Of a stretch of 64,000 nucleotides of DNA, positions 46,338 through 56,070 are shown in pieces. The notes beneath the pieces were generated by a model. It was not told the origin of the DNA. It saw nothing but the letters and a program-made list of their open reading frames with translations, and searched no databases. This DNA comes from Polynucleobacter sp. MWH-UH35A. Lineage in GTDB: Bacteria > Pseudomonadota > Gammaproteobacteria > Burkholderiales > Burkholderiaceae. Location of the stretch: assembly GCF_018687075.1 (NCBI RefSeq), contig NZ_CP061285.1, forward strand, positions 434,001 through 498,000, in the 5' to 3' direction. The position numbers were made by a program, and so were the translations under genes. Each line of letters opens with the position of its first letter. Within the stretch, counting starts at the first letter, position 1.

Positions 46338-48812
46338 TTGCGATTAGCTATTACGGCGTTTATCGCCGGGGGATCGCTCCTTCTCTTTTTGCCGCAAGTT
46401 CCAGAATACTGGTTGCAAATATGCATCTTTATCGGAGCCCCTTCTTTGCTGGCGGCTTATTTATTTCCCCAGAGATCTCCCATTAAAAGATTCGCATTCA
46501 TCATTTTTATATTTGTAGTGGGGTTTAGTTGGAATGCTCGCTATGCTGAAAATCGCTTGGAAAATATTCTTGTCATAGAGTTAGAGGGTAAAGAGTTAAA
46601 TCTTGAGGGCACGGTAGCAGCCCTGCCACAGAGTCATTCTTCGGGTGCCAAGTTTGCATTTGAAGTAGATCGTGCTAGCGCGGGAGGAGAAAATATTGGC
46701 TATTTTCCTGGGCGTATTTACTTAAGCTGGCAGCCTGCCTGGAGAAATCCTCAGTTAATTCCTGAGCTGATTCCTGGGCAACGGTGGAAGTTTAAGGCGA
46801 AGCTCAAGCGTCCATACGGATCCTTAAACCCGCATACATTTGATTTTGAGCGTTGGTCCTTTCATCAAGACTTTGGTGCTAGTGGTTCGGTTAGATCAGG
46901 TGAGTTATTGCTAGATCAGGATATTGCCTGGCTCGATTTTGAGTTACGTATGGAGCTAGCACGTTGGCATTTACGTAAAAAGATACAGTTGATGTTACCC
47001 GGCGATGCAAGGTATGCAGGCGTATTAATTGCATTGGTGATGGGTGATCAAAATGCAATTAACCAGGATGACTGGCAAGTATTTAATGCAACGGGTATTG
47101 GGCACCTGATATCAATATCAGGACTGCACGTCACGATGTTGGCGGGGGTTGGTGCTTCGCTGGCTGCTTTTATTTGGCGACGACGAACTTTGCCCCTCAT
47201 TCTTCCCGTGGGTAAGATGGCAGCGATCTCGGGATTTGTGACTGCGTTTGTTTATGCTTGGTTGGCAGGCTTTCAGATTCCAGCGCAAAGAACAATGTAC
47301 ATGGTTGGTGTAGTAGCGTTTGCTTTATGGACGGGCCGAAATCCACGTTCATTTGATATCTGGTGGTGGGCTTTAGCTTTTGTTCTGCTTGTTGATCCTA
47401 TGGCTCCCTATACCCCAGGATTTTGGCTGTCCTTTGGAGCTGTGGCGGCGATTTTATTTGCTATGGGTGAGTCTTCGGGTTTATTGGGCATCCCCACCGG
47501 AAAAGAATTGGAGACAAGCTGGAAGCATCGCATGTTCCAAGCCCTTAGAGAGGCGTGTCGAGTTCAAGCTGTTGTCACGTTGGCATTACTACCATTTACT
47601 TTGTATTGGTTTTATCAAGTCTCTGTTGTTTCTCCGCTAGCAAATGCATTGGCTATTCCTCTCGTGAGTTATGTCGTAACACCACTGGCCATCGCTGGCG
47701 CCTTACTCCCAGAATTTATTGGTCGCTGGCTGTTGTGGCCTGCTCACGCATGCATGGAGTATTTGGCGATAGTACTCGAGTGGATGGCGGGCTGGAGTTG
47801 GTCAGTTGTTTGGTCAAAGCAACCAGAGTGGTGGATGCTACTGGTGTCTGTGTGTGGAATCGTGTATGCCATTCGTCCAGGCGAAATAAAACACACCTGG
47901 AAGTGGAGATTACTTGGCATTGTGCTTACTACCCCATTGTTTCTCTCATCAACCAAATGGTTTGGGAGTGAGAATCTTGCTCAGGGAGAATTTACGGCGA
48001 GCGTTTTCGACATTGGTCAGGGAACAGCAATACTTATCGAAACTGCCAACAGAAAACTACTGTATGACACTGGACCTATTCAAGGTAAGAAAGATGATGC
48101 AGGGCAGAGAGTCATCCTTCCTTATTTACGTGGGCGTGGAATTGATCGTATTGATCGCATGGCTATAAGTCATAGTGATAGTGATCATATTGGCGGCGCT
48201 GGAATATTGCTTAAGCATATCCAGTTTGATTCCATGATGGGGTCTCTACCCAAATCAAATCCTTTACTTCAAAATTTACAAGAAAGAAAAATACCATCTA
48301 TCCCTTGCCGTTTCGGGCAGCGCTGGATATGGGATGGTGTTGAGTTTTTGATTTGGCATCCTCACGAGGAAACAGTATTTGCGGAGCATTACCCCGGCAA
48401 GCCAAATGAAATGAGTTGTGTACTTGAGGTACGCAATCATCAAAGCTCCTTATGGTTAACGGGAGATGTTGAAAGACATGGTGAGGCTGAAATCATTGAA
48501 CGACTGGATGATCGTATGCTGAGGAATATTGGAGATAGGGAATTAATCTTCATGGCGCCACATCACGGCAGTAAAACTTCCTCGTCTCTAGGTCTTTTAA
48601 AAAGATTGGAGCCTGATCAAGCTTTTGCACAAAATGGCTACCGCAATCGATATGGCCACCCACATCCAGATGTGACCGCACGTTATCGGACTTTGGACAT
48701 TCCTTTTTATCAAACTCCAGAAACTGGAGCGCAGACATGGCTATTTAAAAAGAACACAAAGGCTTCGACACAATTTTGGAGGCAGGAAATAAAACGACTA
48801 TGGCATCGCTAA
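46338..48812 (+). CDS. comEC: DNA internalisation competence protein ComEC/Rec2
   Basis: An 824-residue membrane channel for single-stranded DNA uptake. The N-terminal part has several helices and the DUF4131-like domain. The central competence domain contains GIGHLISISGLHVTMLAG near 254-271. The C-terminal metallo-beta-lactamase-like domain has HSDSDHIGGAGI near 613 and MAPHHGSKTSS near 738. It starts with TTG five bases after the tatD stop and has no obvious Shine-Dalgarno, so coupling is likely. It suggests natural transformation capacity; pilus genes are not in the window. Confidence 0.9.
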   Translation: MRLAITAFIAGGSLLLFLPQVPEYWLQICIFIGAPSLLAAYLFPQRSPIKRFAFIIFIFVVGFSWNARYAENRLENILVIELEGKELNLEGTVAALPQSHSSGAKFAFEVDRASAGGENIGYFPGRIYLSWQPAWRNPQLIPELIPGQRWKFKAKLKRPYGSLNPHTFDFERWSFHQDFGASGSVRSGELLLDQDIAWLDFELRMELARWHLRKKIQLMLPGDARYAGVLIALVMGDQNAINQDDWQVFNATGIGHLISISGLHVTMLAGVGASLAAFIWRRRTLPLILPVGKMAAISGFVTAFVYAWLAGFQIPAQRTMYMVGVVAFALWTGRNPRSFDIWWWALAFVLLVDPMAPYTPGFWLSFGAVAAILFAMGESSGLLGIPTGKELETSWKHRMFQALREACRVQAVVTLALLPFTLYWFYQVSVVSPLANALAIPLVSYVVTPLAIAGALLPEFIGRWLLWPAHACMEYLAIVLEWMAGWSWSVVWSKQPEWWMLLVSVCGIVYAIRPGEIKHTWKWRLLGIVLTTPLFLSSTKWFGSENLAQGEFTASVFDIGQGTAILIETANRKLLYDTGPIQGKKDDAGQRVILPYLRGRGIDRIDRMAISHSDSDHIGGAGILLKHIQFDSMMGSLPKSNPLLQNLQERKIPSIPCRFGQRWIWDGVEFLIWHPHEETVFAEHYPGKPNEMSCVLEVRNHQSSLWLTGDVERHGEAEIIERLDDRMLRNIGDRELIFMAPHHGSKTSSSLGLLKRLEPDQAFAQNGYRNRYGHPHPDVTARYRTLDIPFYQTPETGAQTWLFKKNTKASTQFWRQEIKRLWHR

Positions 48813-48840
48813 ACCTAGAAATTGAGCTTTTAAATGCCCA

Positions 48841-48873
48841 GAAAAGCAAAAAGCCCTTAAAAATTAAGGGCTT
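48841..48873 (-). terminator. Rho-independent terminator of tRNA-fMet
   Basis: AAGCCCTTAA/TTAAGGGCTT with a three-base loop (48851-48873). On the minus strand it is followed by TTTTTGCTTTTC. It lies 14 bases beyond the tRNA 3' end. Confidence 0.88.
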
Positions 48874-48886
48874 AGTACGTAATTCT

Positions 48887-48963
<77 letters not shown>

Positions 48964-48975
48964 TCTGAAGCTGAA

Positions 48976-49005
48976 ATTCTACCATTTTTCAGGGGTGCCT
49001 GTCGA
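48976..49005 (-). promoter_or_regulatory. Sigma70-type promoter of tRNA-fMet
   Basis: Minus strand: -35 TCGACA (49005-49000), 18-base spacer, -10 TAGAAT (48981-48976), each one mismatch from consensus. The -10 ends 13 bases before the mature 5' end. Confidence 0.72.
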
Positions 49006-49118
49006 GGTTTTCCTGTAAATAACGCATAAATAAGCGGTTTTTGACTAGAAATTCTCGATTTAATGGCGGCAGTTAAGGAGTAACATATTGCCACGCAACA
49101 TCACGCTAAGGTTTATTA

Positions 49119-51062
49119 ATGTCAGTTAGCAATCCTGAGTTTTCAGAGTCATCCTTATTAAGGCCTGTGGAGATTTCTCGAGAGGATCACCCTCACAAGA
49201 AAGGTGCTTCCATCTCTCTTATGTTCGCGGCTATTGGCGTAGTCTTCGGTGACATTGGTACAAGTCCTTTATATGCGCTCAAGGAATGTTTCAGTCCCGA
49301 TCACGGTATTCCGTTTTCACCGGATGCTGTTTATGGTGTGATTTCGATGGTGTTCTGGGCTTTTGCGATTGTGGTTTCGCTCAAGTATGTTCTATTCGTG
49401 ATGCGCGCTAATAACCACGGTGAAGGCGGTATTTTGGCTCTGATGGCGCTTGCACTGAGAACTGCGCCTGCAAACTCAAAGCGATCCCTACTTATCATCA
49501 TGGCTGGTGTATTTGGCGCCTGCATGTTTTATGGTGATGCAATCATTACCCCGGCGATTTCTGTGCTTTCTGCAGTTGAGGGTCTAGAGGTAATTTCCAG
49601 TGATCTCACGCGCTATGTGATGCCGATCACTATTCTTATTTTAATTATTCTCTTTTTCATTCAGAAGACTGGCACTGATGTTGTGGGTAAGCTTTTCGGC
49701 CCAATCATGATGGTCTGGTTTATTGCCATTGGATTGATGGGTGTGCATCAAGTTATTCAGAACCCCGCTATTTTTGCAGCCATTAATCCACTACATGCTA
49801 TTCGTTTTCTGGTTGAGCATTCTTTACAGGGTTTTATTGTTCTGGGTGCTGTTTTCTTGGTGCTAACGGGGGCTGAAGCTCTATATGCTGATATGGGCCA
49901 CTTTGGACTTAAGCCAATTCGCATGGGCTGGTTTTTTATTGTGATGCCTTGTTTGCTCTTGAACTATTTTGGTCAAGGCGCAATGTTTTTGAGTAATCCT
50001 GAGACCATTACCAATCCATTCTTCTTAATGGTGCCTGAATTCTTGGTATTCCCATTGGTGATATTGGCTACAGCTGCAACTGTCATTGCCTCGCAGGCCG
50101 TGATCTCCGGTGCTTTTTCAATGACAAGCCAAGCTATTTTGTTGGGCTTTGTACCGCGCATGAAGATTCGTCATACATCCGATAGGGAGATTGGCCAGAT
50201 CTATATGCCGCTCGTGAATTGGGCGCTCTTGGTTTTGGTGATTGCTGTTGTGTTGGCGTTTAAAAAGTCTGAGAACTTAGCTGCTGCTTACGGTATTGCG
50301 GTTACTACCACAATGATTGTGACTACATTTTTGGCGGCAATTGTGATGCGAGTAGTGTGGCGCTGGAATACCCTCTTTGTCACCTTGGTGATCAGTGCAT
50401 TCTTGATTGTCGACTTGGCTTTCTTGACGGCCAATCTTCTCAAGATCATGGAGGGCGGATGGTTCCCTTTACTTTTGGGTGCTGTTTGCTTCCTGTTCTT
50501 AATGACTTGGTTCCAGGGGCGCAAGATACTGCGTCAAAATGCTATGAACAATGGCATTGAGCTCAAGAGCTTTATTGATTCGCTGATGATGCATCCTCCG
50601 CATCGCGTAGAGGGCACTGCCGTATTCTTGACTGCGCATGTGGATTATTTGCCTGTCTCGTTTCTGCACAACTTAAAACATAACCACGTACTTCATGAGA
50701 GAGTCTTTTTCTTAAAGGTTAGTATTTGGGATGTGCCGTACGTAAAAGATAAAGAGCGCATTACCTTGCGTGATCTTGGTAATGGTATTTTTGTGGTTCG
50801 TGCTGTATATGGATTTAATGAAACCCCAGATATGGGACAAATCATTGAGTTGATTGAGAAGTCATCCGATCTGAAATTTGATTTGATGAACACCTCATTC
50901 TTCTTATCCCGTGACACGATTGTTTCTACTGAAATTCCTGGAATGGCCATCTGGCGTGAAAAATTATTTTGCTGGATGTATCAAAATGCTGGCCGCCAAT
51001 CAGACTTCTTCAAAATTCCGGCAAATCGCTTGGTGGAGCTGGGTGCAAAGGTCGAGATTTGA
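49119..51062 (+). CDS. kup: Low-affinity potassium transporter Kup
   Basis: A 647-residue KUP/HAK/KT potassium-proton symporter. It has about 12 membrane helices in the first 450 residues and a cytoplasmic C-terminal domain of about 180 residues. [19 protein letters not shown] near 38-56 is the family signature. Upstream are about 100 bases shared with the divergent tRNA. The last base pair of its TGA is used by the TTG start of the next gene. Confidence 0.95.
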   Translation: MSVSNPEFSESSLLRPVEISREDHPHKKGASISLMFAAIGVVFGDIGTSPLYALKECFSPDHGIPFSPDAVYGVISMVFWAFAIVVSLKYVLFVMRANNHGEGGILALMALALRTAPANSKRSLLIIMAGVFGACMFYGDAIITPAISVLSAVEGLEVISSDLTRYVMPITILILIILFFIQKTGTDVVGKLFGPIMMVWFIAIGLMGVHQVIQNPAIFAAINPLHAIRFLVEHSLQGFIVLGAVFLVLTGAEALYADMGHFGLKPIRMGWFFIVMPCLLLNYFGQGAMFLSNPETITNPFFLMVPEFLVFPLVILATAATVIASQAVISGAFSMTSQAILLGFVPRMKIRHTSDREIGQIYMPLVNWALLVLVIAVVLAFKKSENLAAAYGIAVTTTMIVTTFLAAIVMRVVWRWNTLFVTLVISAFLIVDLAFLTANLLKIMEGGWFPLLLGAVCFLFLMTWFQGRKILRQNAMNNGIELKSFIDSLMMHPPHRVEGTAVFLTAHVDYLPVSFLHNLKHNHVLHERVFFLKVSIWDVPYVKDKERITLRDLGNGIFVVRAVYGFNETPDMGQIIELIEKSSDLKFDLMNTSFFLSRDTIVSTEIPGMAIWREKLFCWMYQNAGRQSDFFKIPANRLVELGAKVEI

Positions 51063-51568
51063 GAAAAAATCTTTTACTCCAATCAAAAATATTCATTTCG
51101 ATATTTTTATTGGCTACTGCACTTAGCGGCGTTGTCCTGGCTACTCCTGCAGAAGAAGCAGAGCTTGAGCAGCTGGACAGAATTGAGCAAGAGTTAGAGC
51201 TTCAACGTGAATGGGCAAAATATCGCTGGGGTAAAACATCTTCTGAGTGTTACCAAAGGTATTGGGTAAATTCTTGTTTAAAAGATGCTCGTGCAGATTA
51301 CCGCAAGGAAATCTATCCCATTCGCGAGCAAGAAGTGGCCTTGCATGAGGTGCAGCGTAAATTGCGTGAGAGCCTCAAGAACCAAGAGGATATTAAGCGC
51401 GCAGCTGAGCGAGCTTCACCAGAAAAAGCGGCCGAGCGAGCTGCTAATCAAGCCGAGTACGAGCAAAAGCAAAGGGATGCAGCAGCAAGGGCCGCTGACT
51501 TAGAGCAACGTCGTAAAGATGCTCCTAAGCGTGCGCAAGAAAATAAAGCGGGCACTCAGCTCGATTAA
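51059..51568 (+). CDS. Secreted coiled-coil protein of unknown function
   Basis: A protein of about 169 residues. I choose TTG 51059, which overlaps the kup stop (TTGA). It gives a clear signal peptide ([20 protein letters not shown], then ALSGVVLA, cleavage before TPAEE). The mature part is almost entirely charged helix (Glu, Arg, Ala, Gln-rich), probably coiled coil. A conserved-looking pair of cysteines sits in [18 protein letters not shown] and could form a disulfide. Periplasmic location is inferred. Similar proteins precede radA in related genomes as far as I recall; function is unknown. Confidence 0.75.
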   Translation: MRKNLLLQSKIFISIFLLATALSGVVLATPAEEAELEQLDRIEQELELQREWAKYRWGKTSSECYQRYWVNSCLKDARADYRKEIYPIREQEVALHEVQRKLRESLKNQEDIKRAAERASPEKAAERAANQAEYEQKQRDAAARAADLEQRRKDAPKRAQENKAGTQLD

Positions 51569-51599
51569 TTTTATTCATTTCAATTTCATCGGGTAACTC

Positions 51600-52964
51600 T
51601 TGGCTAAAGTCAAAACGGTTTATATCTGCCAGTCTTGCGGTGGTACGTCTGCCAAATGGCAGGGTCAGTGTCCATCTTGCCAGGCTTGGAATACCTTGGA
51701 AGAAGGCCTTCCAGAAACCACTTCAAATTCACGATTTCAGGGGTTGGCGCAATCCTTGCCAAGGCAAAAGCTCTCCGCAATTACTGCGGAAGACTTGCCA
51801 AGATTTAGTACGGGTGTCGAGGAGTTTGATCGTGTGCTGGGTGGTGGCTTAGTTCCAGGTGGCGTAGTGCTCTTGGGTGGCGATCCTGGTATCGGTAAAT
51901 CAACTTTGCTATTGCAAGCGCTTGCAGAGATGAGCGCTGCTGGGATGAATGTCCTCTATAGCAGTGGTGAGGAATCTGCTGCACAGATTGCGCTGCGTGC
52001 AAAGCGTATTGCATTAAACGCACCTCAATTGGAAGTATTGGCTGAAATTCAGTTAGAAAAACTGATTTCCATTATGGATACCGCAAAGCCACAAGTGCTT
52101 GTGGTGGACTCCATTCAGACTTTGTATTCAGAGGTGCTAAGTTCAGCCCCTGGTTCTGTGGCTCAGGTGCGCGAGTGCGCAGCGCAGCTTACTCGAGCGG
52201 CAAAATCCAGTGGTATCTGTGTATTGATGGTTGGGCACGTTACCAAAGATGGTCATCTGGCTGGTCCTAGAGTTTTAGAGCACATTGTTGATACCGTTTT
52301 GTACTTCGAAGGCGATACCCATTCTTCATTCCGCTTAGTGCGATCTATCAAGAATCGCTTTGGTGCAGTGAATGAGCTAGGTGTATTTGCAATGACCGAG
52401 AAAGGTCTACGCGGCGTCACCAATCCGTCAGCAATCTTTTTGTCACAACATGAACAAATGGTTCCGGGTGCTTGCGTGCTAGTGACGCAAGAGGGTAGTA
52501 GGCCCTTATTGGTGGAAATTCAGGCGCTAGTGGATACGGCGCATGTACCCAACCCTCGCCGCCTTGCGGTTGGTTTGGAGCAGGCGCGCTTAGCAATGCT
52601 CTTAGCAGTGTTACATCGTCACGCTGGCGTAGCTTGCTTTGATCAGGATGTTTTCTTAAACGCGGTGGGTGGTGTCAAGATTTCTGAGCCAGCTGCTGAC
52701 TTAGCCGTTCTCCTTGCAATTCAGTCATCGATCCGCAATCGCGCTTTACCAAAAGAGTTAATTGTCTTTGGTGAGGTTGGTTTGGCGGGGGAGATTCGTC
52801 CTTGCCCACGTGGTCAGGAGCGTTTGAAAGAAGCCGCTAAGTTAGGGTTTACTGTGGCCATCATTCCCAAAGCCAATATGCCTAAGACTAAGATTCCAGG
52901 ATTGAAGGTAATTCCGGTTGAGCGAATTGATCAGGCAATTGCTGCTGCAGCCGAATTGAGTTAA
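51600..52964 (+). CDS. radA: DNA repair protein RadA
   Basis: A 454-residue RecA-like ATPase and branch-migration helicase. An N-terminal zinc finger has CQSC and CPSC pairs. Walker A is GGDPGIGKST near 93, the RadA motif is KNRFGAVNELG near 251, and a Lon-protease-like domain occupies the C-terminus. It processes recombination intermediates and in some bacteria acts with ComEC-imported DNA. It starts with TTG. It converges on prmB with no gap. Confidence 0.95.
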   Translation: MAKVKTVYICQSCGGTSAKWQGQCPSCQAWNTLEEGLPETTSNSRFQGLAQSLPRQKLSAITAEDLPRFSTGVEEFDRVLGGGLVPGGVVLLGGDPGIGKSTLLLQALAEMSAAGMNVLYSSGEESAAQIALRAKRIALNAPQLEVLAEIQLEKLISIMDTAKPQVLVVDSIQTLYSEVLSSAPGSVAQVRECAAQLTRAAKSSGICVLMVGHVTKDGHLAGPRVLEHIVDTVLYFEGDTHSSFRLVRSIKNRFGAVNELGVFAMTEKGLRGVTNPSAIFLSQHEQMVPGACVLVTQEGSRPLLVEIQALVDTAHVPNPRRLAVGLEQARLAMLLAVLHRHAGVACFDQDVFLNAVGGVKISEPAADLAVLLAIQSSIRNRALPKELIVFGEVGLAGEIRPCPRGQERLKEAAKLGFTVAIIPKANMPKTKIPGLKVIPVERIDQAIAAAAELS

Positions 52965-53861
52965 CTAGCGCAAGTCTTCCGCTTGAATCAGTAAGACTTG
53001 CTCTTCACCGGCAGACACTTCCATCCAGATTGCTGGAATTTGTGGAAAAGCTTTTTTGAAGTTCTCATATTCATTGCCAATCTCAAGCAAGATGGCGCCG
53101 CGCTCTGATAAGTAATCTGGCGCTGAAGCAATGATGCGTCTAATGATGTCCATGCCATCATCACCGCCTGCTAATGCCAACTCTGGCTCGGCATGATATT
53201 CCGCAGGCAGCGCATTCATGGAGGCTGCGTTTACATAAGGTGGATTACAAATGATCAGGTCGAAAAGGTTGTCTTCATTAGGCTCTGGCAAAGCATCCCA
53301 AAGGTCGCCGTCCAATAATTCCACTTGAGAGCTCAGGCCGTGACGATCAACGTTGCGAGCAGCGACAGATAGTGCAGGCATGCTGATATCGCAAGCGCTC
53401 ACATGTATATCGGGACAAGACAAAGCCAGGAGAATTGCTAGAGAGCCATTGCCCGTGCAAAGGTCTAGCGCTTTGCCATCGGCTGGCAGCCAAGGCTCTA
53501 GTGAGCCATCGACGATGAGTTCAGCAATCCAGGAGCGCGGCACAATGCTTTGCTCGCTACAAAAGAATGGCACGCCCATGAGCCATGCTTCGCCTAGGAT
53601 ATAGGCTAATGGCTTGCGTGTAGAGATTCTGGTATCGGCAACGGCAGATGCTTTTTGCTGCTGCTCTGTAGTGATTGCATCGTCAAGATGATCAAGTGCT
53701 TCCGCTGGACTCAGATCAAGTTGCTTGCTGACAATCCATAGGGCTTCGCTCTGTGCATCAATTGCCCCATGCCCATAATGCAAGTTCGCTGCTTCAAGCT
53801 TTTGTGCAATCTGATCGATGCACTGATTCACGGTATGGTGTTGCTGAGGCTCAGGGTCCAT
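52965..53861 (-). CDS. prmB: Ribosomal protein L3 N5-glutamine methyltransferase
   Basis: A 298-residue SAM-dependent methyltransferase of the HemK/PrmC group. The SAM-binding motif is ALDLCTGNGSLAILLA near 135-150 and the catalytic NPPY is in FDLIICNPPYVNAASM near 195. The N-terminal helical domain (YGHGAIDAQSEALWIV) is the PrmB form. It methylates a glutamine in ribosomal protein L3. Third gene of dapD-dapE-prmB; a TTCTTTAAAGAA palindrome (53872-53883) lies just upstream. Confidence 0.92.
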   Translation of the reverse strand: MDPEPQQHHTVNQCIDQIAQKLEAANLHYGHGAIDAQSEALWIVSKQLDLSPAEALDHLDDAITTEQQQKASAVADTRISTRKPLAYILGEAWLMGVPFFCSEQSIVPRSWIAELIVDGSLEPWLPADGKALDLCTGNGSLAILLALSCPDIHVSACDISMPALSVAARNVDRHGLSSQVELLDGDLWDALPEPNEDNLFDLIICNPPYVNAASMNALPAEYHAEPELALAGGDDGMDIIRRIIASAPDYLSERGAILLEIGNEYENFKKAFPQIPAIWMEVSAGEEQVLLIQAEDLR

Positions 53862-53907
53862 GATGGAGAGGTTCTTTAAAGAATGAGGCGGGCGCGCAAT
53901 TGAGCAA

Positions 53908-55059
53908 TTAAGAAATTAACTGTTCGAGAGTCTGACGATAGATATTTTTGAGTGGCACCACATCATCCACGATGACACACTCATCAATTTTGTGGCTAGT
54001 TGCATTGAGTGGACCAAATTCCACAACCTCTTGGCAGATTTTGGCAATAAAGCGGCCATCGCTTGTACCGCCTGTTGTCGAGAGTTCCGTCTCTACATTG
54101 GTTTCTGCTTTGATAGCTTTGCGCAATGCCCCAGCTAGGTCACCATCGCCAGTAATAAAGGGGCTACCGCCTAATACCCAGTCAATCTGAAACTCAAGAC
54201 CTGCGTCTTTGAGAGTCTTCTCCAAGCGTTCGCGCAATTGCTCTGGTTTACTCTCGGTCGAGAAGCGGAAATTAAAGTCGATAACGAGTTCACCAGGGAT
54301 TACGTTATTAGCGCCAGTGCCAGCGTGAATATTGGAAATCTGAAAACTGGTAGGCTGGAAATATTCATTGCCTTTATCCCACTCGGTTTCTACTAATGCA
54401 GAGATCGCAGGAGCAGAGAGATGAATGGGGTTCTTGCCCAAGTGAGGGTAGGCGATATGCGCCTGAATACCTTTGACTTTGAGTTTGCCGGATAAAGAAC
54501 CACGACGACCGTTCTTAATCATGTCGCCCAACTTATCTACAGAGGTAGGTTCACCAATAACGCAGTAGTCCAATCTCTGACCCTGCTTTTGTAGGCGCTC
54601 GCACATAATGACTGTGCCATCATTAGCAGGACCTTCTTCATCGCTAGTAATTAAGAAGGCAATAGAGCCTTGATGATTTGGATGTGCGATAACAAATTCT
54701 TCCGTAGCAACAACAAAGCCTGCTAGGGAGGTTTTCATATCCGCGGCGCCACGACCATAGAGCATGCCATCACGGATGGTTGGTGCGAATGGGTTACTTG
54801 TCCACTTTTCTAGTGGGCCGGTAGGGACCACATCAGTGTGACCAGCAAACATCAATACTTTGCCTTGGTCGCCAGCTTTACCCTTTTTGATTGCCCATAA
54901 GTTAGTTACCTGAAAATTTTCAGGACCACTCACAACGCTCTCAGTATGAAAGCCAATAGCTTGAAGACGCTTGGCAATTAAATCTTGGCAGCCACCATCA
55001 GCCGGTGTAACGGACTGGCAGGCGATGAGAGCCTTAGTCAGCTCAAGTGTGGCGCTCAT
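53908..55059 (-). CDS. dapE: Succinyl-diaminopimelate desuccinylase
   Basis: A 383-residue M20-family zinc amidohydrolase. [12 protein letters not shown] near 70-81 and [11 protein letters not shown] near 133-143 hold the metal ligands and catalytic acids, and [21 protein letters not shown] opens the lid domain (cited across the domain boundary). It removes succinate to give LL-diaminopimelate for lysine and peptidoglycan. It follows dapD by eight bases. Confidence 0.95.
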   Translation of the reverse strand: MSATLELTKALIACQSVTPADGGCQDLIAKRLQAIGFHTESVVSGPENFQVTNLWAIKKGKAGDQGKVLMFAGHTDVVPTGPLEKWTSNPFAPTIRDGMLYGRGAADMKTSLAGFVVATEEFVIAHPNHQGSIAFLITSDEEGPANDGTVIMCERLQKQGQRLDYCVIGEPTSVDKLGDMIKNGRRGSLSGKLKVKGIQAHIAYPHLGKNPIHLSAPAISALVETEWDKGNEYFQPTSFQISNIHAGTGANNVIPGELVIDFNFRFSTESKPEQLRERLEKTLKDAGLEFQIDWVLGGSPFITGDGDLAGALRKAIKAETNVETELSTTGGTSDGRFIAKICQEVVEFGPLNATSHKIDECVIVDDVVPLKNIYRQTLEQLIS

Positions 55060-55067
55060 GGATAGGC

Positions 55068-55895
55068 TTAGTCGCGGAGTAATTCGTTAATGGCAGTCTT
55101 TGCTCTAGTTTGAGCATCAACCTTTTTCACGATGATTGCTGCATATAAGCTGTACTTGCCGCAAGCGGATGGGAGTGAGCCAGGGACAACAACGGAACCA
55201 GCCGGAACGCGACCATAGTGCACTTCACCAGTTTCGCGATCGTAGATCTTGGTGCTTTGACCAATGTAGACGCCCATGGATAAAACGGCGTTTTCTTCGA
55301 TAACTACGCCTTCAACCACTTCAGAGCGGGCGCCGATAAAGCAGTTATCTTCAATGATGACAGGGCCTGCTTGGATAGGCTCAAGAACTCCCCCAATACC
55401 AACACCACCAGAAAGATGAACATTTTTACCGATTTGGGCACAAGAACCTACCGTTGCCCAGGTATCAACCATCGTACCTTCTCCCACATATGCGCCAATA
55501 TTGACGTAAGAGGGCATTAATACGGCATTTTTGCCGATAAATGAGCCGCGGCGGGCTACGGCAGGGGGAACCACTCGGAAACCACCAGCAGCAAAGTCAG
55601 CTGCGGAGTAGTTCTCAAATTTGCTGGGGACTTTGTCGTAGAACTGGGTATAGCCACCAGCACTCATTGGTTTGTTGTCTTCAAGGCGGAAAGAGAGCAA
55701 AACGGCCTTCTTCACCCACTGATTGACCTCCCATTTACCTACATCGCGGCGTTCAGCCACGCGGATGGTGCCTGCGTTGAGGCCTTCCAGGACTGCGTTT
55801 ACGGCGTTACGGACATCACCTGGAGCGCTATCTGGGGAGAGGTTTGCGCGGTTTTCCCAGGCTTGTTCGATGATGTTTTGTGGTGATTGGCTCAT
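55068..55895 (-). CDS. dapD: Tetrahydrodipicolinate N-succinyltransferase
   Basis: A 275-residue left-handed beta-helix (hexapeptide repeat) acyltransferase. The repeats run from about 105 to 215 ([40 protein letters not shown]). It succinylates tetrahydrodipicolinate using succinyl-CoA in the lysine/diaminopimelate pathway. First gene of the dapD-dapE-prmB operon, divergent from smc over 175 bases. dapC is not in between. Confidence 0.95.
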   Translation of the reverse strand: MSQSPQNIIEQAWENRANLSPDSAPGDVRNAVNAVLEGLNAGTIRVAERRDVGKWEVNQWVKKAVLLSFRLEDNKPMSAGGYTQFYDKVPSKFENYSAADFAAGGFRVVPPAVARRGSFIGKNAVLMPSYVNIGAYVGEGTMVDTWATVGSCAQIGKNVHLSGGVGIGGVLEPIQAGPVIIEDNCFIGARSEVVEGVVIEENAVLSMGVYIGQSTKIYDRETGEVHYGRVPAGSVVVPGSLPSACGKYSLYAAIIVKKVDAQTRAKTAINELLRD

Positions 55896-56070
55896 GCTTT
55901 TTAGTTAACTATCAGATTGTTAAGGGATTTTGTCCCTGAGGGTAGATTTATCATTATATAGATGGGGCAAAAACGCGTCTAAGCAGGCAAGAGCTTGCTA
56001 TCATCTTCCCACTTTAGCTTTAATTGTTTACCCCTTTATTTGAACCTCATTTTTCCCTGCAAAGTACGCC

